This document shows, in pieces, positions 1 through 6,653 of a stretch of DNA of 10,949 bases. Both the position numbers and the translations under genes were made by a program. Numbering within the stretch: position 1 is the stretch's first letter; each line of letters opens with the position of its first letter. The DNA is from Candidatus Saliniplasma halalkaliphilum (GTDB lineage Archaea > Thermoplasmatota > Thermoplasmata > Halarchaeoplasmatales > Halarchaeoplasmataceae): NCBI GenBank assembly GCA_019594235.1, contig JAFDTG010000048.1, positions 1 to 10,949 on the forward strand, read 5' to 3'. Below the pieces are notes generated by a model, which was not told where the DNA came from, searched no databases, and saw only the letters and a list, made by a program, of their open reading frames with translations.

Positions 1-1518
1 ATATTCATCTCTTAGTTCTAATACGTCTCCGAATTCCTTTTCGTTCGCTTCAATCCATAGTTCATTGATTTGTTCAGGCTTCAGTTCACCTTTTTCCCTC
101 TGTGCTCGGTGCAATTTTTGTTCAAAACTAGTCATTATTACTTGCCTAAATACCGTGGCAAAATCACTCTGTAGTTTGTCTGAGAGCAATATCAATCGTT
201 TCTCTGGATCTTCAGTTTCGTTCATCAATTTATCGAATAAAAGCATCTCTCCGAACACACTAGCCATTTCAGCAGTGGTTAATGGAGTACTCTGCTGTAA
301 AACACCTTTATCTCGAGCTAGGTATTGATGAACACCGTGACCTAGTTCGTGGGCCATTGTCATCGTATCACTAGTTTTATCTGTAAAGTTTAAAAGTATG
401 TACGGATGGACTGAAGGAACCGTACTAGCACTATAAGCTCCTCCTCTTTTACCAGCTTTTAATTCTGCGTCGATCCAGTTTTTTTCGAAGAATTTTTCAG
501 CTATTTCCCTCATTTTTGGAGTGAATTTTTCATAGGCATCTAAAACTTTTTCTTTACTCTCTTCAAAATTTGCTTCAGGTATCGTTCCCGGTAAAGGATC
601 ATACCTATCGTAATCGTACAATTTATCTAAATCCATTATTTCTTTTTTTAGTTCGTAATACTTTTGAACGATATCCATATTATCGATTACAGCTTCCATA
701 AGGGCATCTACAGTATCTCTGTCCACACGATTATCTAGGTTTCTTGGAGTCATGGGATCTGGATAGTCTCTAAAATCACCAATCGTTGAATGATTTTGTA
801 CAATATTGTTAAATATGAATGTTAACAATTTATTTTTGTTTTTTAATGCTTCAGTAACAGCATCTGCAACTTTCTTTCTCTTGTCTCTATCTCTTTCGTA
901 CAATACAGACAAAGCCTGATCTAGAACCATGGTATGTTTTTCGCCTTCATGCTCAAATTCTACTTCGATTTCTCCAATGGTTTGATCGAATAAACGGACG
1001 AATGCATCTTTTGCTGTATTCTGTAAAGACTCAATTATCTGTTCTTCATCCTCGGATAACATATAAGGTTCATAACGTCGCCAATGTCTCAAATAATTCT
1101 TATAATTCTCAAGTGTCTCTGCGGTCATATACTCTTCAGCTTTGTCCTGATCGAGGCTCTGCCACTCTAATTCAAAAAAAATCATTTTGTTTTTAACATC
1201 GGACATCTTTTTTTGAGACCTTTGAACGAGAGCACCTCTATCTGGGTCCTGGGTATCAAGTGAATAAAACAATTGGGCGAAAGAATATACTTTTGCTATT
1301 CTCTCGTATATATCCTCATACCATTCCATCGCCTCGTTAAATTCTTCAGGGGATAACTCGCCTTTCTCAATTTTTCCTTTGTATTCTTTTCTGAACTGCT
1401 CTGCTTCATCCAGTGATTTTTCAATATCCTTTTGAATATTAGGATCATTATGATCTTCGTAGAGGTCAGAAAGATCCCATCTAACCCCGTCAGCACTACT
1501 TGATTTATTTTTTTGCAT
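1..1518 (-). CDS. pepF: Oligoendopeptidase F-like M3 metallopeptidase, C-terminus cut off by window edge
   Basis: This is a zinc metallopeptidase of the M3 family, which cleaves short peptides in the cytoplasm. The reading frame is open from an ATG at 1518 to base 1, giving 506 codons; family members are usually about 600 residues, so roughly the last 100 are outside. The N-terminus carries the family-typical WDLSDLY stretch within the first 20 residues. The catalytic HELGHGVHQY motif is at residues 390-399 (zinc ligands H390 and H394, catalytic E391). The third zinc ligand is probably E417 in the AEMASVFGEM stretch, 27 residues after H390. A GGTGGAG ribosome site (1523-1529) lies four bases upstream of the ATG. 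The gene is divergent from the 1664 gene and has its own BRE/TATA-like element, so it is not part of the large cluster. The family call is secure; exact substrate is not readable. Confidence 0.93.
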   Translation of the reverse strand, partial: MQKNKSSSADGVRWDLSDLYEDHNDPNIQKDIEKSLDEAEQFRKEYKGKIEKGELSPEEFNEAMEWYEDIYERIAKVYSFAQLFYSLDTQDPDRGALVQRSQKKMSDVKNKMIFFELEWQSLDQDKAEEYMTAETLENYKNYLRHWRRYEPYMLSEDEEQIIESLQNTAKDAFVRLFDQTIGEIEVEFEHEGEKHTMVLDQALSVLYERDRDKRKKVADAVTEALKNKNKLLTFIFNNIVQNHSTIGDFRDYPDPMTPRNLDNRVDRDTVDALMEAVIDNMDIVQKYYELKKEIMDLDKLYDYDRYDPLPGTIPEANFEESKEKVLDAYEKFTPKMREIAEKFFEKNWIDAELKAGKRGGAYSASTVPSVHPYILLNFTDKTSDTMTMAHELGHGVHQYLARDKGVLQQSTPLTTAEMASVFGEMLLFDKLMNETEDPEKRLILLSDKLQSDFATVFRQVIMTSFEQKLHRAQREKGELKPEQINELWIEANEKEFGDVLELRDEY

Positions 1519-1549
1519 GTTTCTCCACCGAGAAGGTTAATTACATTAA

Positions 1550-1567
1550 ATAAATTAAACTTTCGCC
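1550..1567 (-). promoter_or_regulatory. BRE/TATA-like promoter for the M3 peptidase gene
   Basis: On the minus strand the sequence reads GGCGAAAGTTTAATTTAT, a purine-rich BRE-like GCGAAA followed by an AT-rich TATA-like box. A start site about 25 bases downstream would fall near 1531, just ahead of the GGTGGAG ribosome site and the ATG at 1518. The CGAAAGTTT core recurs upstream of the CheF-like gene. Inferred from sequence pattern only. Confidence 0.5.
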
Positions 1568-1593
1568 TTTATTTCCATACAAGGTATATATGA

Positions 1594-1607
1594 TTCGAAA
1601 TTATACT
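1594..1607 (+). promoter_or_regulatory. Possible BRE/TATA-like element for the 1664 gene
   Basis: TTCGAAATTATACT on the plus strand resembles a BRE (CGAAA) joined to a TATA-like box. It would give a leader of roughly 30 bases. No Shine-Dalgarno site precedes the ATG at 1664. A second AT-rich stretch at 1631-1648 (TGAAATATCTGTTATATG) is placed about right for a leaderless transcript instead. I cannot decide between the two. Confidence 0.3.
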
Positions 1608-1663
1608 GTATTGATTTATTTACCTAAGTTTGAAATATCTGTTATATGTTTTAGTAATATATT

Positions 1664-2173
1664 ATGGATAATAAAAAAGTCCGTGGTTGTATTATCAATG
1701 GCTATCTAAGTTTTATTGAAATGAAGTGGGGCAGATTTGGAAAAGAGGAATGTTTAGAAAATTTGGAGATAAATGGAAAGATCAAAGATGGTTACTATTA
1801 TCCAAACAAAATTAAAATATCGATCTTGAGATGGATAAAAGAAAACAAAGGTGAAAACTACATTGAAGATGCTGGAAAATATCTGATAAAAAATTTAAGG
1901 ATGTTGTCATGGCTTGTTAGATATGATACACCGTTTAAAGTTGCTAAAAAAATTGAAAAAGAGTTTGAAGAAATATATACCTTTGGAAAGATGAAAATAA
2001 GGGGGGAAAAAGGAAAAATAAATGTTTTTTTACAAACTGCAACAGAAGACGATGTAACCTGTCTAGCTTATAAAGGCGTCCTTAAAGGTATTCTAGAAAA
2101 AACCAATTACCCAGGCACAGTTGACATTAAATATTGTAAAGATAAATCATGCGAGTACGAAGTTAGATATTAA
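1664..2173 (+). CDS. Small basic protein resembling HNOB/V4R-fold sensor domains
   Basis: This 169-residue protein is the only plus-strand gene in the window. Its pattern resembles the heme-NO-binding/V4R-like group. It has an N-terminal helical part (residues 6-30), a central LRMLSWLVRYDTP region (78-90), then a C-terminal half with TCLAYKGVLKGILE (132-145). It ends in a C158-x4-C163 segment of the kind that closes V4R-like domains. The whole protein contains no histidine, so it cannot use the proximal His that binds heme in true H-NOX proteins. Ligand sensing or a purely structural role is possible. It is lysine-rich and basic, unlike the acidic cluster proteins. No ribosome site is visible, so the message may be leaderless. 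Its stop lies one base from the end of the converging GNAT gene. The fold assignment is a pattern-based guess; that this is a real gene is more certain. Confidence 0.6.
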   Translation: MDNKKVRGCIINGYLSFIEMKWGRFGKEECLENLEINGKIKDGYYYPNKIKISILRWIKENKGENYIEDAGKYLIKNLRMLSWLVRYDTPFKVAKKIEKEFEEIYTFGKMKIRGEKGKINVFLQTATEDDVTCLAYKGVLKGILEKTNYPGTVDIKYCKDKSCEYEVRY

Positions 2174-2174
2174 A

Positions 2175-2723
2175 TCAATCAAAATATTCATCTACATCAG
2201 CTATCAACTTACGCTTTTTATATGGGGGTAATATCAGATAACCAGGATAGCTTTGCAAATTGATAGACGGACTTTCTAGGGAATCCTTGTCCAAAAATTC
2301 ATTTTCTAAAAAGAACTTTCGTGCTCGTTCGTTTATCGGTTTGGTGATTAGATAACCAGGAGTTTCCTCTGCCATGAGGAGTAGAAGTCTGTAACCTATA
2401 CCCCTCCCTCTATCTTCCACTGCAGTTTCTATTGTCCTTAAAACATACACAGGTTCGCCATCTAAAGCATATTCCGTCCATTCTTCTCCATATACCCAAC
2501 CTAATATTTCTTTATGTACGGCACAAATAATGAAAATAGGTCTTGGGAATTTTCTTAACCAAGTCTTGAATGTCTTTACATAATCCGGAATCCCAAGATC
2601 GTACAATAGTGAAAAACTTGCAGACCCAACTTCATCTATTACGAACCTATCTACGTCTTCAGGTTCTGTAAGCTGAATGTATTTTTTGCCCCTGTGTTCT
2701 CTCAGGACTTCCAAGATAAACAA
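2175..2723 (-). CDS. GNAT-family N-acetyltransferase
   Basis: This 182-residue protein fits the GNAT fold, which transfers an acetyl group from acetyl-CoA to an amine. The acetyl-CoA-binding motif A is clear: a strand (VYVLRTIETAV, 92-102) followed by the pyrophosphate loop R105-G-R-G-I-G110 and helix YRLLLLMAEE. A later NERARKFFLENEF segment (131-143) is the usual motif B, where the C-terminal helix begins. The substrate cannot be predicted. It is the last gene of the cluster, 14 bases after the preceding stop. The start is unsure: TTG at 2723 is the first usual start codon after an in-frame stop and has only a weak purine stretch ahead of it. Two nearby ATGs are out of frame and lead to early stops. 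Confidence 0.8.
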   Translation of the reverse strand: MFILEVLREHRGKKYIQLTEPEDVDRFVIDEVGSASFSLLYDLGIPDYVKTFKTWLRKFPRPIFIICAVHKEILGWVYGEEWTEYALDGEPVYVLRTIETAVEDRGRGIGYRLLLLMAEETPGYLITKPINERARKFFLENEFLDKDSLESPSINLQSYPGYLILPPYKKRKLIADVDEYFD

Positions 2724-2737
2724 CCATCTTTCATTAG

Positions 2738-3370
2738 TTATTCTGTATACAATATCCAGACACAGTCATTATTCCGCATGGTCATGTTCAATTCTGTTTC
2801 CGTTATATCTGCTTTATTAAGCAGTATTGGTAACCACTCATCGGGTGCCCTTTTTTCATCAGCATTTGGGGTGACAGCTTCTATTTGGGCATATTTAACA
2901 GTTTTACCTGCCACTTTAATCCTCTCAGCTGCCGCTTTCCTAAATGTCTGATGAATTATACATTGAGAATCTACTGCACCTGGTTTTACTGTAGAATTAT
3001 AATATTCAGCAACTTCTTTGTGAATATCTGCAAATTCACCAATTCTTTTCGTATATTCCTGCCAACCTTCCGTGAAAGGACAAGTCTCCGTAACGACACA
3101 GTTTTCAGTTGGACAATGTACGTCTTCGAAAGACGAGATGATCGACTCACCTTTGAGTAGACTTTCCATGAAATCATCCCAACTGCTGTATTCTTCTTTA
3201 GGCATGCTTTTTGCTAATGATGTTGCAAGACTCATGAGATAATTGTTCATTCCTGCAGCTCCCTGTTTATCCCCGATATCTTCCAAAAAGAGATACGCAG
3301 CAACATCAACAAATGGATTATGTCTTCCTAACTTTGCTTTATATTGGTCATCATATAGATCTTCTTTCAT
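2738..3370 (-). CDS. Unassigned Cys/His-motif protein, paralogue B
   Basis: I do not recognise the family of this 210-residue protein. It is clearly related to its upstream neighbour (3373-4002): both share AE-x-Y-N-(N/S)-T-V followed by C-(V/I)-I-H-Q-x-F-R. In this copy those are A121-EYYNSTV-128 and C137-IIHQTFR-144, and both copies keep a Cys near the C-terminus (C203 here). This copy alone has a Cys cluster C86-x4-C91-x5-C97, which could bind a metal or form disulphides. There is no signal peptide or membrane segment. The ATG at 3370 has a good GAGGAGGATGA ribosome site, and only 2 bases separate it from the previous stop, so the two genes are almost certainly cotranscribed. A small-molecule or redox sensor is one possible reading, given the company of V4R, ATPase and roadblock genes; this is inference. 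Confidence 0.75.
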   Translation of the reverse strand: MKEDLYDDQYKAKLGRHNPFVDVAAYLFLEDIGDKQGAAGMNNYLMSLATSLAKSMPKEEYSSWDDFMESLLKGESIISSFEDVHCPTENCVVTETCPFTEGWQEYTKRIGEFADIHKEVAEYYNSTVKPGAVDSQCIIHQTFRKAAAERIKVAGKTVKYAQIEAVTPNADEKRAPDEWLPILLNKADITETELNMTMRNNDCVWILYTE

Positions 3371-3372
3371 AT

Positions 3373-4002
3373 TTATTCATCCTCCTCGCTACCTCTTAGT
3401 CTAGCACCTTTCATTAGTATACCATATACACATGCATAGTTTCTTAGAAGACTTCTAACGTATTCTGGATTTATGCCAATACGTTCAAGACTTACTCGGT
3501 TAATCTTAGTATCGCCTCTGAACCCACGATTTGCCAGTTGTACACATTCTAAAGGTTGATTCTCAACAGTTATATTTTTGGATACCTCTGACCTGAATTT
3601 CTGATGGATAACACAGAAATTACAGGTAGCAGTATTTTGAACAGTATTGTTATATTCCTCTGCTACAGCTCTATCTGCGTCAGGAATCTCACCTACACTG
3701 TACCTGATTCTTTTTATAGTAGGTGTGAAAACACATTCCTTCAATGCGTATATGTAACCTACTACATCTCCGTCTACATCTGTTATAGCCAGGTCTGTCA
3801 ATGCAGTTACATCGCCTTCTATAGAGAATGCTGTTCTACCTTCCTTCAGGGCAACGTTGAAAGAAGGCCAGCCCATATAGGCTTCTTCACCGATTCTTTT
3901 GGCTAGGTTTTCTCCTACTCTTGACCAGTATTGAATTGCTCCTTCAATACCTGCTTTTTCGCTCATATTTTTTATCAAAGACACTAACGCTACATCTAAC
4001 AC
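3373..4002 (-). CDS. Unassigned Cys/His-motif protein, paralogue A
   Basis: This 209-residue protein pairs with the gene that follows. The shared core is A114-EEYNNTV-121, then C127-x2-C130-VIHQKFR-137, with further Cys at 90, 153 and 191. C127, C130 and H133 form a compact C-x2-C-x2-H group that looks suited to metal or cofactor binding. The middle part (residues 60-100) differs between the copies: here it is a D-rich strand region, while paralogue B has a Cys cluster there. The C-terminal tail RLRGSEEDE is charged and absent from B. The GTG start at 4002 is supported by a near-perfect AAAGGAGGT site eight bases upstream, better than the internal ATG at 3966. The gene begins one base after the stop of the coiled-coil gene. 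No family name can be given with confidence. Confidence 0.77.
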   Translation of the reverse strand: MLDVALVSLIKNMSEKAGIEGAIQYWSRVGENLAKRIGEEAYMGWPSFNVALKEGRTAFSIEGDVTALTDLAITDVDGDVVGYIYALKECVFTPTIKRIRYSVGEIPDADRAVAEEYNNTVQNTATCNFCVIHQKFRSEVSKNITVENQPLECVQLANRGFRGDTKINRVSLERIGINPEYVRSLLRNYACVYGILMKGARLRGSEEDE

Positions 4003-4003
4003 T

Positions 4004-5821
4004 TTATTCTACCTCCTTTTGTTTTAAGTAAATGGTCCACCTATTACGTTTTGTTGTGGACACTTTATTTTTTTCTACCATTTTTTCTAGTATTTCTTCA
4101 ATCTCAGATTTATCATAATCTTCAAATTGCTTATCTAGTTGATGGATTGTACAGCCATCATCTGGTATTTCATCAATTACCAGCCTTTCTTTATCCGTAA
4201 TATCATCTTCTTCAATTTCCTTAGATTCCTCATCGTTTTCATATGAATCTAATTCCTCATCAACTTCCTCAACCGTTTCTTCTACTTCATTCCCTTCTGT
4301 AAAACTTTTATCAAATATAATACCCGAAAAATCATCTATATTTTTATCTGATTCGGTGATTTCTTCTTCCGATGAATCTGTATCGACTTCTTTTTCTTCT
4401 AGATCGCCTTCCACTTCATCAGATTTTTCATCAATATCCTCATCTGATTCGGTGATTTCTTCTTCCGATGAATCTGTATCCACTTCAATTTCTTCAAGCT
4501 CATTTTCATCTATCTGATCTTCTCCCTCCTCAGATAGTTCCTTATCTTCATCTTCAAGTTCTTGTTCTTCACTTCTCACATAAACAGTCCATCTACCCCT
4601 TTTTTCTATTTCTACTTTACCTTTATCACATAAACTTTCTAAGTCAGATTCTACATCGTCGATTTCATCCCCTACTTCCTTTTGTAACTTCTTCAAAGTA
4701 GCTCCATCGTTAGGTATAGCATAATACACGAATTTTTCATCTCCAGTAAGCGAGTATTCATCTTCCTTAACGCTTTCTTTAAGTGTATTTACATCTTCCT
4801 GGACTATAGATAAACTCATTTCAAAATCAGATGTGATATTTTCTATCCTTTCTTCGATCACTTCGTTCTTCTCTTTGATATTTTTTAATCCTTCAGAGAT
4901 TTCATCTATATCCAAACCTTCAAACATATCCTCTAATTCAGATACTCTGTAATTTAAATCAGTATATTTATTGGTCACTTCTTTGTCTATTTTTTCTTCT
5001 ATTTCAGATAGTTTAGTTTCCATTTCAGAGTATTTGTTTTCTAGCTCATTTTCAATACTCTTTACTCCTAGTTCAACATCTTCAAGACCCTCTTCTAATC
5101 TAGAACTTTTATCTAATAGAGTTATGGTCTTCTTTATAACAAATTCTAAACCTTCAGCATTAACCATAGCTCTAAAATTTCTTGGATTGTAATTAGGTAT
5201 TCTCTCGCTTAATTTTTGGACGAGTTCTCTGAAAGTACTATGAATTTGTTTTGAAGATATTAGATTATTCTCTATACTCGAAACGAGGTTCCGAATATTA
5301 ATATCTCTTCCATCATATTGGAATAATTCACTACCACTTGTCCTCATCCTCATATTCTCAAGTTCTTCCTGGATGATCAAGTTAGCTTCATGGTTACCGA
5401 GGTTTTCTCTCATCTCTTCAATTATTTCATTTAATATTTTTTGATATATACCTTCTAATAGCACTGGAGGTATATTAGATACATCTATTTCTTCTCCAAA
5501 ACCTACTTCCCGCATTACTTCATTTAAACGTTCATCCACCTCGTCGATTTCTCCCTCTACTTGATCAACTTTTTTTTCAACAACCTCTTTCTCAGCTTTT
5601 TGCTCTGTTTTTTGCTTTACCTCGCCAAGTTCATAGTGTGTGTTATCCATGAAACTCTGCAGATTGTTTTTTAAATTATTTATAGTGTCTTTAAAACGGC
5701 TGTAATCTTCCTCAATAGTTTCCAATGTATTGATAATCTCTCCACTAAGGTTATCTTGTTTACTTTGCTTTTGGCGGGATCGATTATCCCTTTTTTGTAC
5801 AGCATTTTCATTTTCAGCCAT
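4004..5821 (-). CDS. Long acidic coiled-coil protein with two C-terminal winged-helix-like domains
   Basis: This 605-residue soluble protein is probably a scaffold. After a short basic, Gln-rich start, residues ~30-110 and ~235-350 are heptad-rich charged helices typical of coiled coils, separated by a mixed helical region (~110-235). Two similar domains follow at ~355-420 and ~540-605. Each has an (I)P(N/D)DG(A/C)T turn, two short helices, and a closing hairpin (GRWTVYV and NRWTIYL), as in winged-helix domains. Between them lies a ~120-residue Asp/Glu/Ser-rich linker containing a duplicated EVDTDSSEEEITESD block (446-460 and 478-492). No membrane segment is seen, so it is not a standard transmembrane chemoreceptor. 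The ATG at 5821 has an AGGAG site about 12 bases upstream. Its place between the roadblock gene and the Cys/His pair suggests it links these components. Function is inferred; the architecture is visible. Confidence 0.82.
   Translation of the reverse strand: MAENENAVQKRDNRSRQKQSKQDNLSGEIINTLETIEEDYSRFKDTINNLKNNLQSFMDNTHYELGEVKQKTEQKAEKEVVEKKVDQVEGEIDEVDERLNEVMREVGFGEEIDVSNIPPVLLEGIYQKILNEIIEEMRENLGNHEANLIIQEELENMRMRTSGSELFQYDGRDINIRNLVSSIENNLISSKQIHSTFRELVQKLSERIPNYNPRNFRAMVNAEGLEFVIKKTITLLDKSSRLEEGLEDVELGVKSIENELENKYSEMETKLSEIEEKIDKEVTNKYTDLNYRVSELEDMFEGLDIDEISEGLKNIKEKNEVIEERIENITSDFEMSLSIVQEDVNTLKESVKEDEYSLTGDEKFVYYAIPNDGATLKKLQKEVGDEIDDVESDLESLCDKGKVEIEKRGRWTVYVRSEEQELEDEDKELSEEGEDQIDENELEEIEVDTDSSEEEITESDEDIDEKSDEVEGDLEEKEVDTDSSEEEITESDKNIDDFSGIIFDKSFTEGNEVEETVEEVDEELDSYENDEESKEIEEDDITDKERLVIDEIPDDGCTIHQLDKQFEDYDKSEIEEILEKMVEKNKVSTTKRNRWTIYLKQKEVE
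4011..4019 (-). promoter_or_regulatory. Strong Shine-Dalgarno site deciding the GTG start at 4002
   Basis: The minus strand reads AAAGGAGGT, eight bases ahead of GTG at 4002. It lies inside the last codons of the upstream coiled-coil gene, which points to tight cotranslation. It is the best ribosome site in the cluster. Confidence 0.75.
4346..4486 (-). repeat. Two 45-bp direct repeats, 96-bp period, inside the coiled-coil gene
   Basis: The segments 4346-4390 and 4442-4486 match at 44 of 45 bases, differing only at 4385 (g) versus 4481 (c). The offset of 96 bases equals 32 codons, so the reading frame is kept. Both encode EVDTDSSEEEITESD. The near-identity at the DNA level suggests a recent in-frame duplication in the acidic linker. 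Confidence 0.9.
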
Positions 5822-5839
5822 ATTGATTCTATTCTCCTA

Positions 5840-6652
5840 TTAGAGATAGGTTTTCAATTTCTTTTCCAACTCTTTTTTCCATTGTTTCTTATATCGCTCT
5901 GCCTGGATATCTCCAACTACAGAACGAAGATGTTCATCTACAACTTTCTCTAGAAAATCATACCACATATCATCTTCCATATAAGGTGCAGATGTCCCCA
6001 TCTCATTGAATGTGACTGAAACAATTTGATCGAGCTGGCCAACACCAACAGCATTTCTTATTTTATCTTTCATGAACTCCAATATTTCTTCATTTTTCTT
6101 ATAACTCTTTGTATGAGTGAATCTATCAACGAAAAGCTGTCTAGTAAGTCGATTTAATTCATCCTGGACATCTTTTGGATACGATTGAATAGTGTTTTCA
6201 CTAAAGTCCCTTTGTTCGAATATGTGTTTTAAAACGGTAGTAGCTTTCATAACTTCATCTAATTTATTTCCCATCTTACTGATCTCTGATTTCTTGGTTA
6301 ATAATGATGCCAAAAATGAATTGCCACCAACAGCAGCCACTATAGCCATTCCAGATTTCCATCGTTCTATTGAAACTTCAAGGTCTTCACCTTTTAATTT
6401 ACTACAAAGGCTAGCCATGTTACTTTTAAAAGTACTTAGTAATCTGTATTGATCAGGTTTTAAATCATCTGGAATTGAAGTAGCAAATATTCTACCACCG
6501 ACTCCAATGAAAAGAGCCAAATCTATATCTGCTCTCTCTCTTAGGTTTTTTAATTCCATCTCGAGCATGTACTTAAGTTGGGAGACGTTTTCAGCCTCCA
6601 TCCGCCTATCTAATCTTTTTTTCTTGCTCGGTGAGGGACACACATCTATCAA
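5840..6652 (-). CDS. Roadblock/LC7-domain protein with a C-terminal helical extension
   Basis: Residues ~22-125 match the roadblock/LC7 fold: a first helix (VSQLKYMLEMELKNL), strand pair DLALFIGVGGRIFATSIP (44-61), a long helix (DQYRLLSTFKSNMASLCSKL), then SIERWKSGMAIVAAVGGNSFLASLL (94-118). Such domains dimerise and partner small GTPases or other P-loop switches. In archaea and bacteria they often sit in signalling or motility operons. About 145 further residues form charged helices with no family I recognise. The gene follows the RAD55-like ATPase directly, so the ATPase is its likely partner. The start is uncertain: TTG at 6652 lies one base after the previous stop, GTG at 6643 is possible, and ATG at 6601 (residue 18) falls just before the domain and may be the true start. 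Confidence 0.82.
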   Translation of the reverse strand: MIDVCPSPSKKKRLDRRMEAENVSQLKYMLEMELKNLRERADIDLALFIGVGGRIFATSIPDDLKPDQYRLLSTFKSNMASLCSKLKGEDLEVSIERWKSGMAIVAAVGGNSFLASLLTKKSEISKMGNKLDEVMKATTVLKHIFEQRDFSENTIQSYPKDVQDELNRLTRQLFVDRFTHTKSYKKNEEILEFMKDKIRNAVGVGQLDQIVSVTFNEMGTSAPYMEDDMWYDFLEKVVDEHLRSVVGDIQAERYKKQWKKELEKKLKTYL

Positions 6653-6653
6653 C

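Noticed and set aside
65..328. Plus-strand ORF opposite the M3 peptidase
   Set aside because: It is the antisense shadow of the conserved zinc-site region of the peptidase gene, including HELGH on the other strand.
2694..3160. Two overlapping plus-strand ORFs opposite the Cys/His paralogue B
   Set aside because: Both are antisense to a gene with a good ribosome site and a motif shared with its paralogue; neither has a ribosome site or recognisable pattern.
4004..5821. Reading the long coiled-coil protein as a methyl-accepting chemoreceptor
   Set aside because: There are no membrane segments, no sensor domain and no conserved receptor signalling tip; the acidic repeat and winged helices do not fit.
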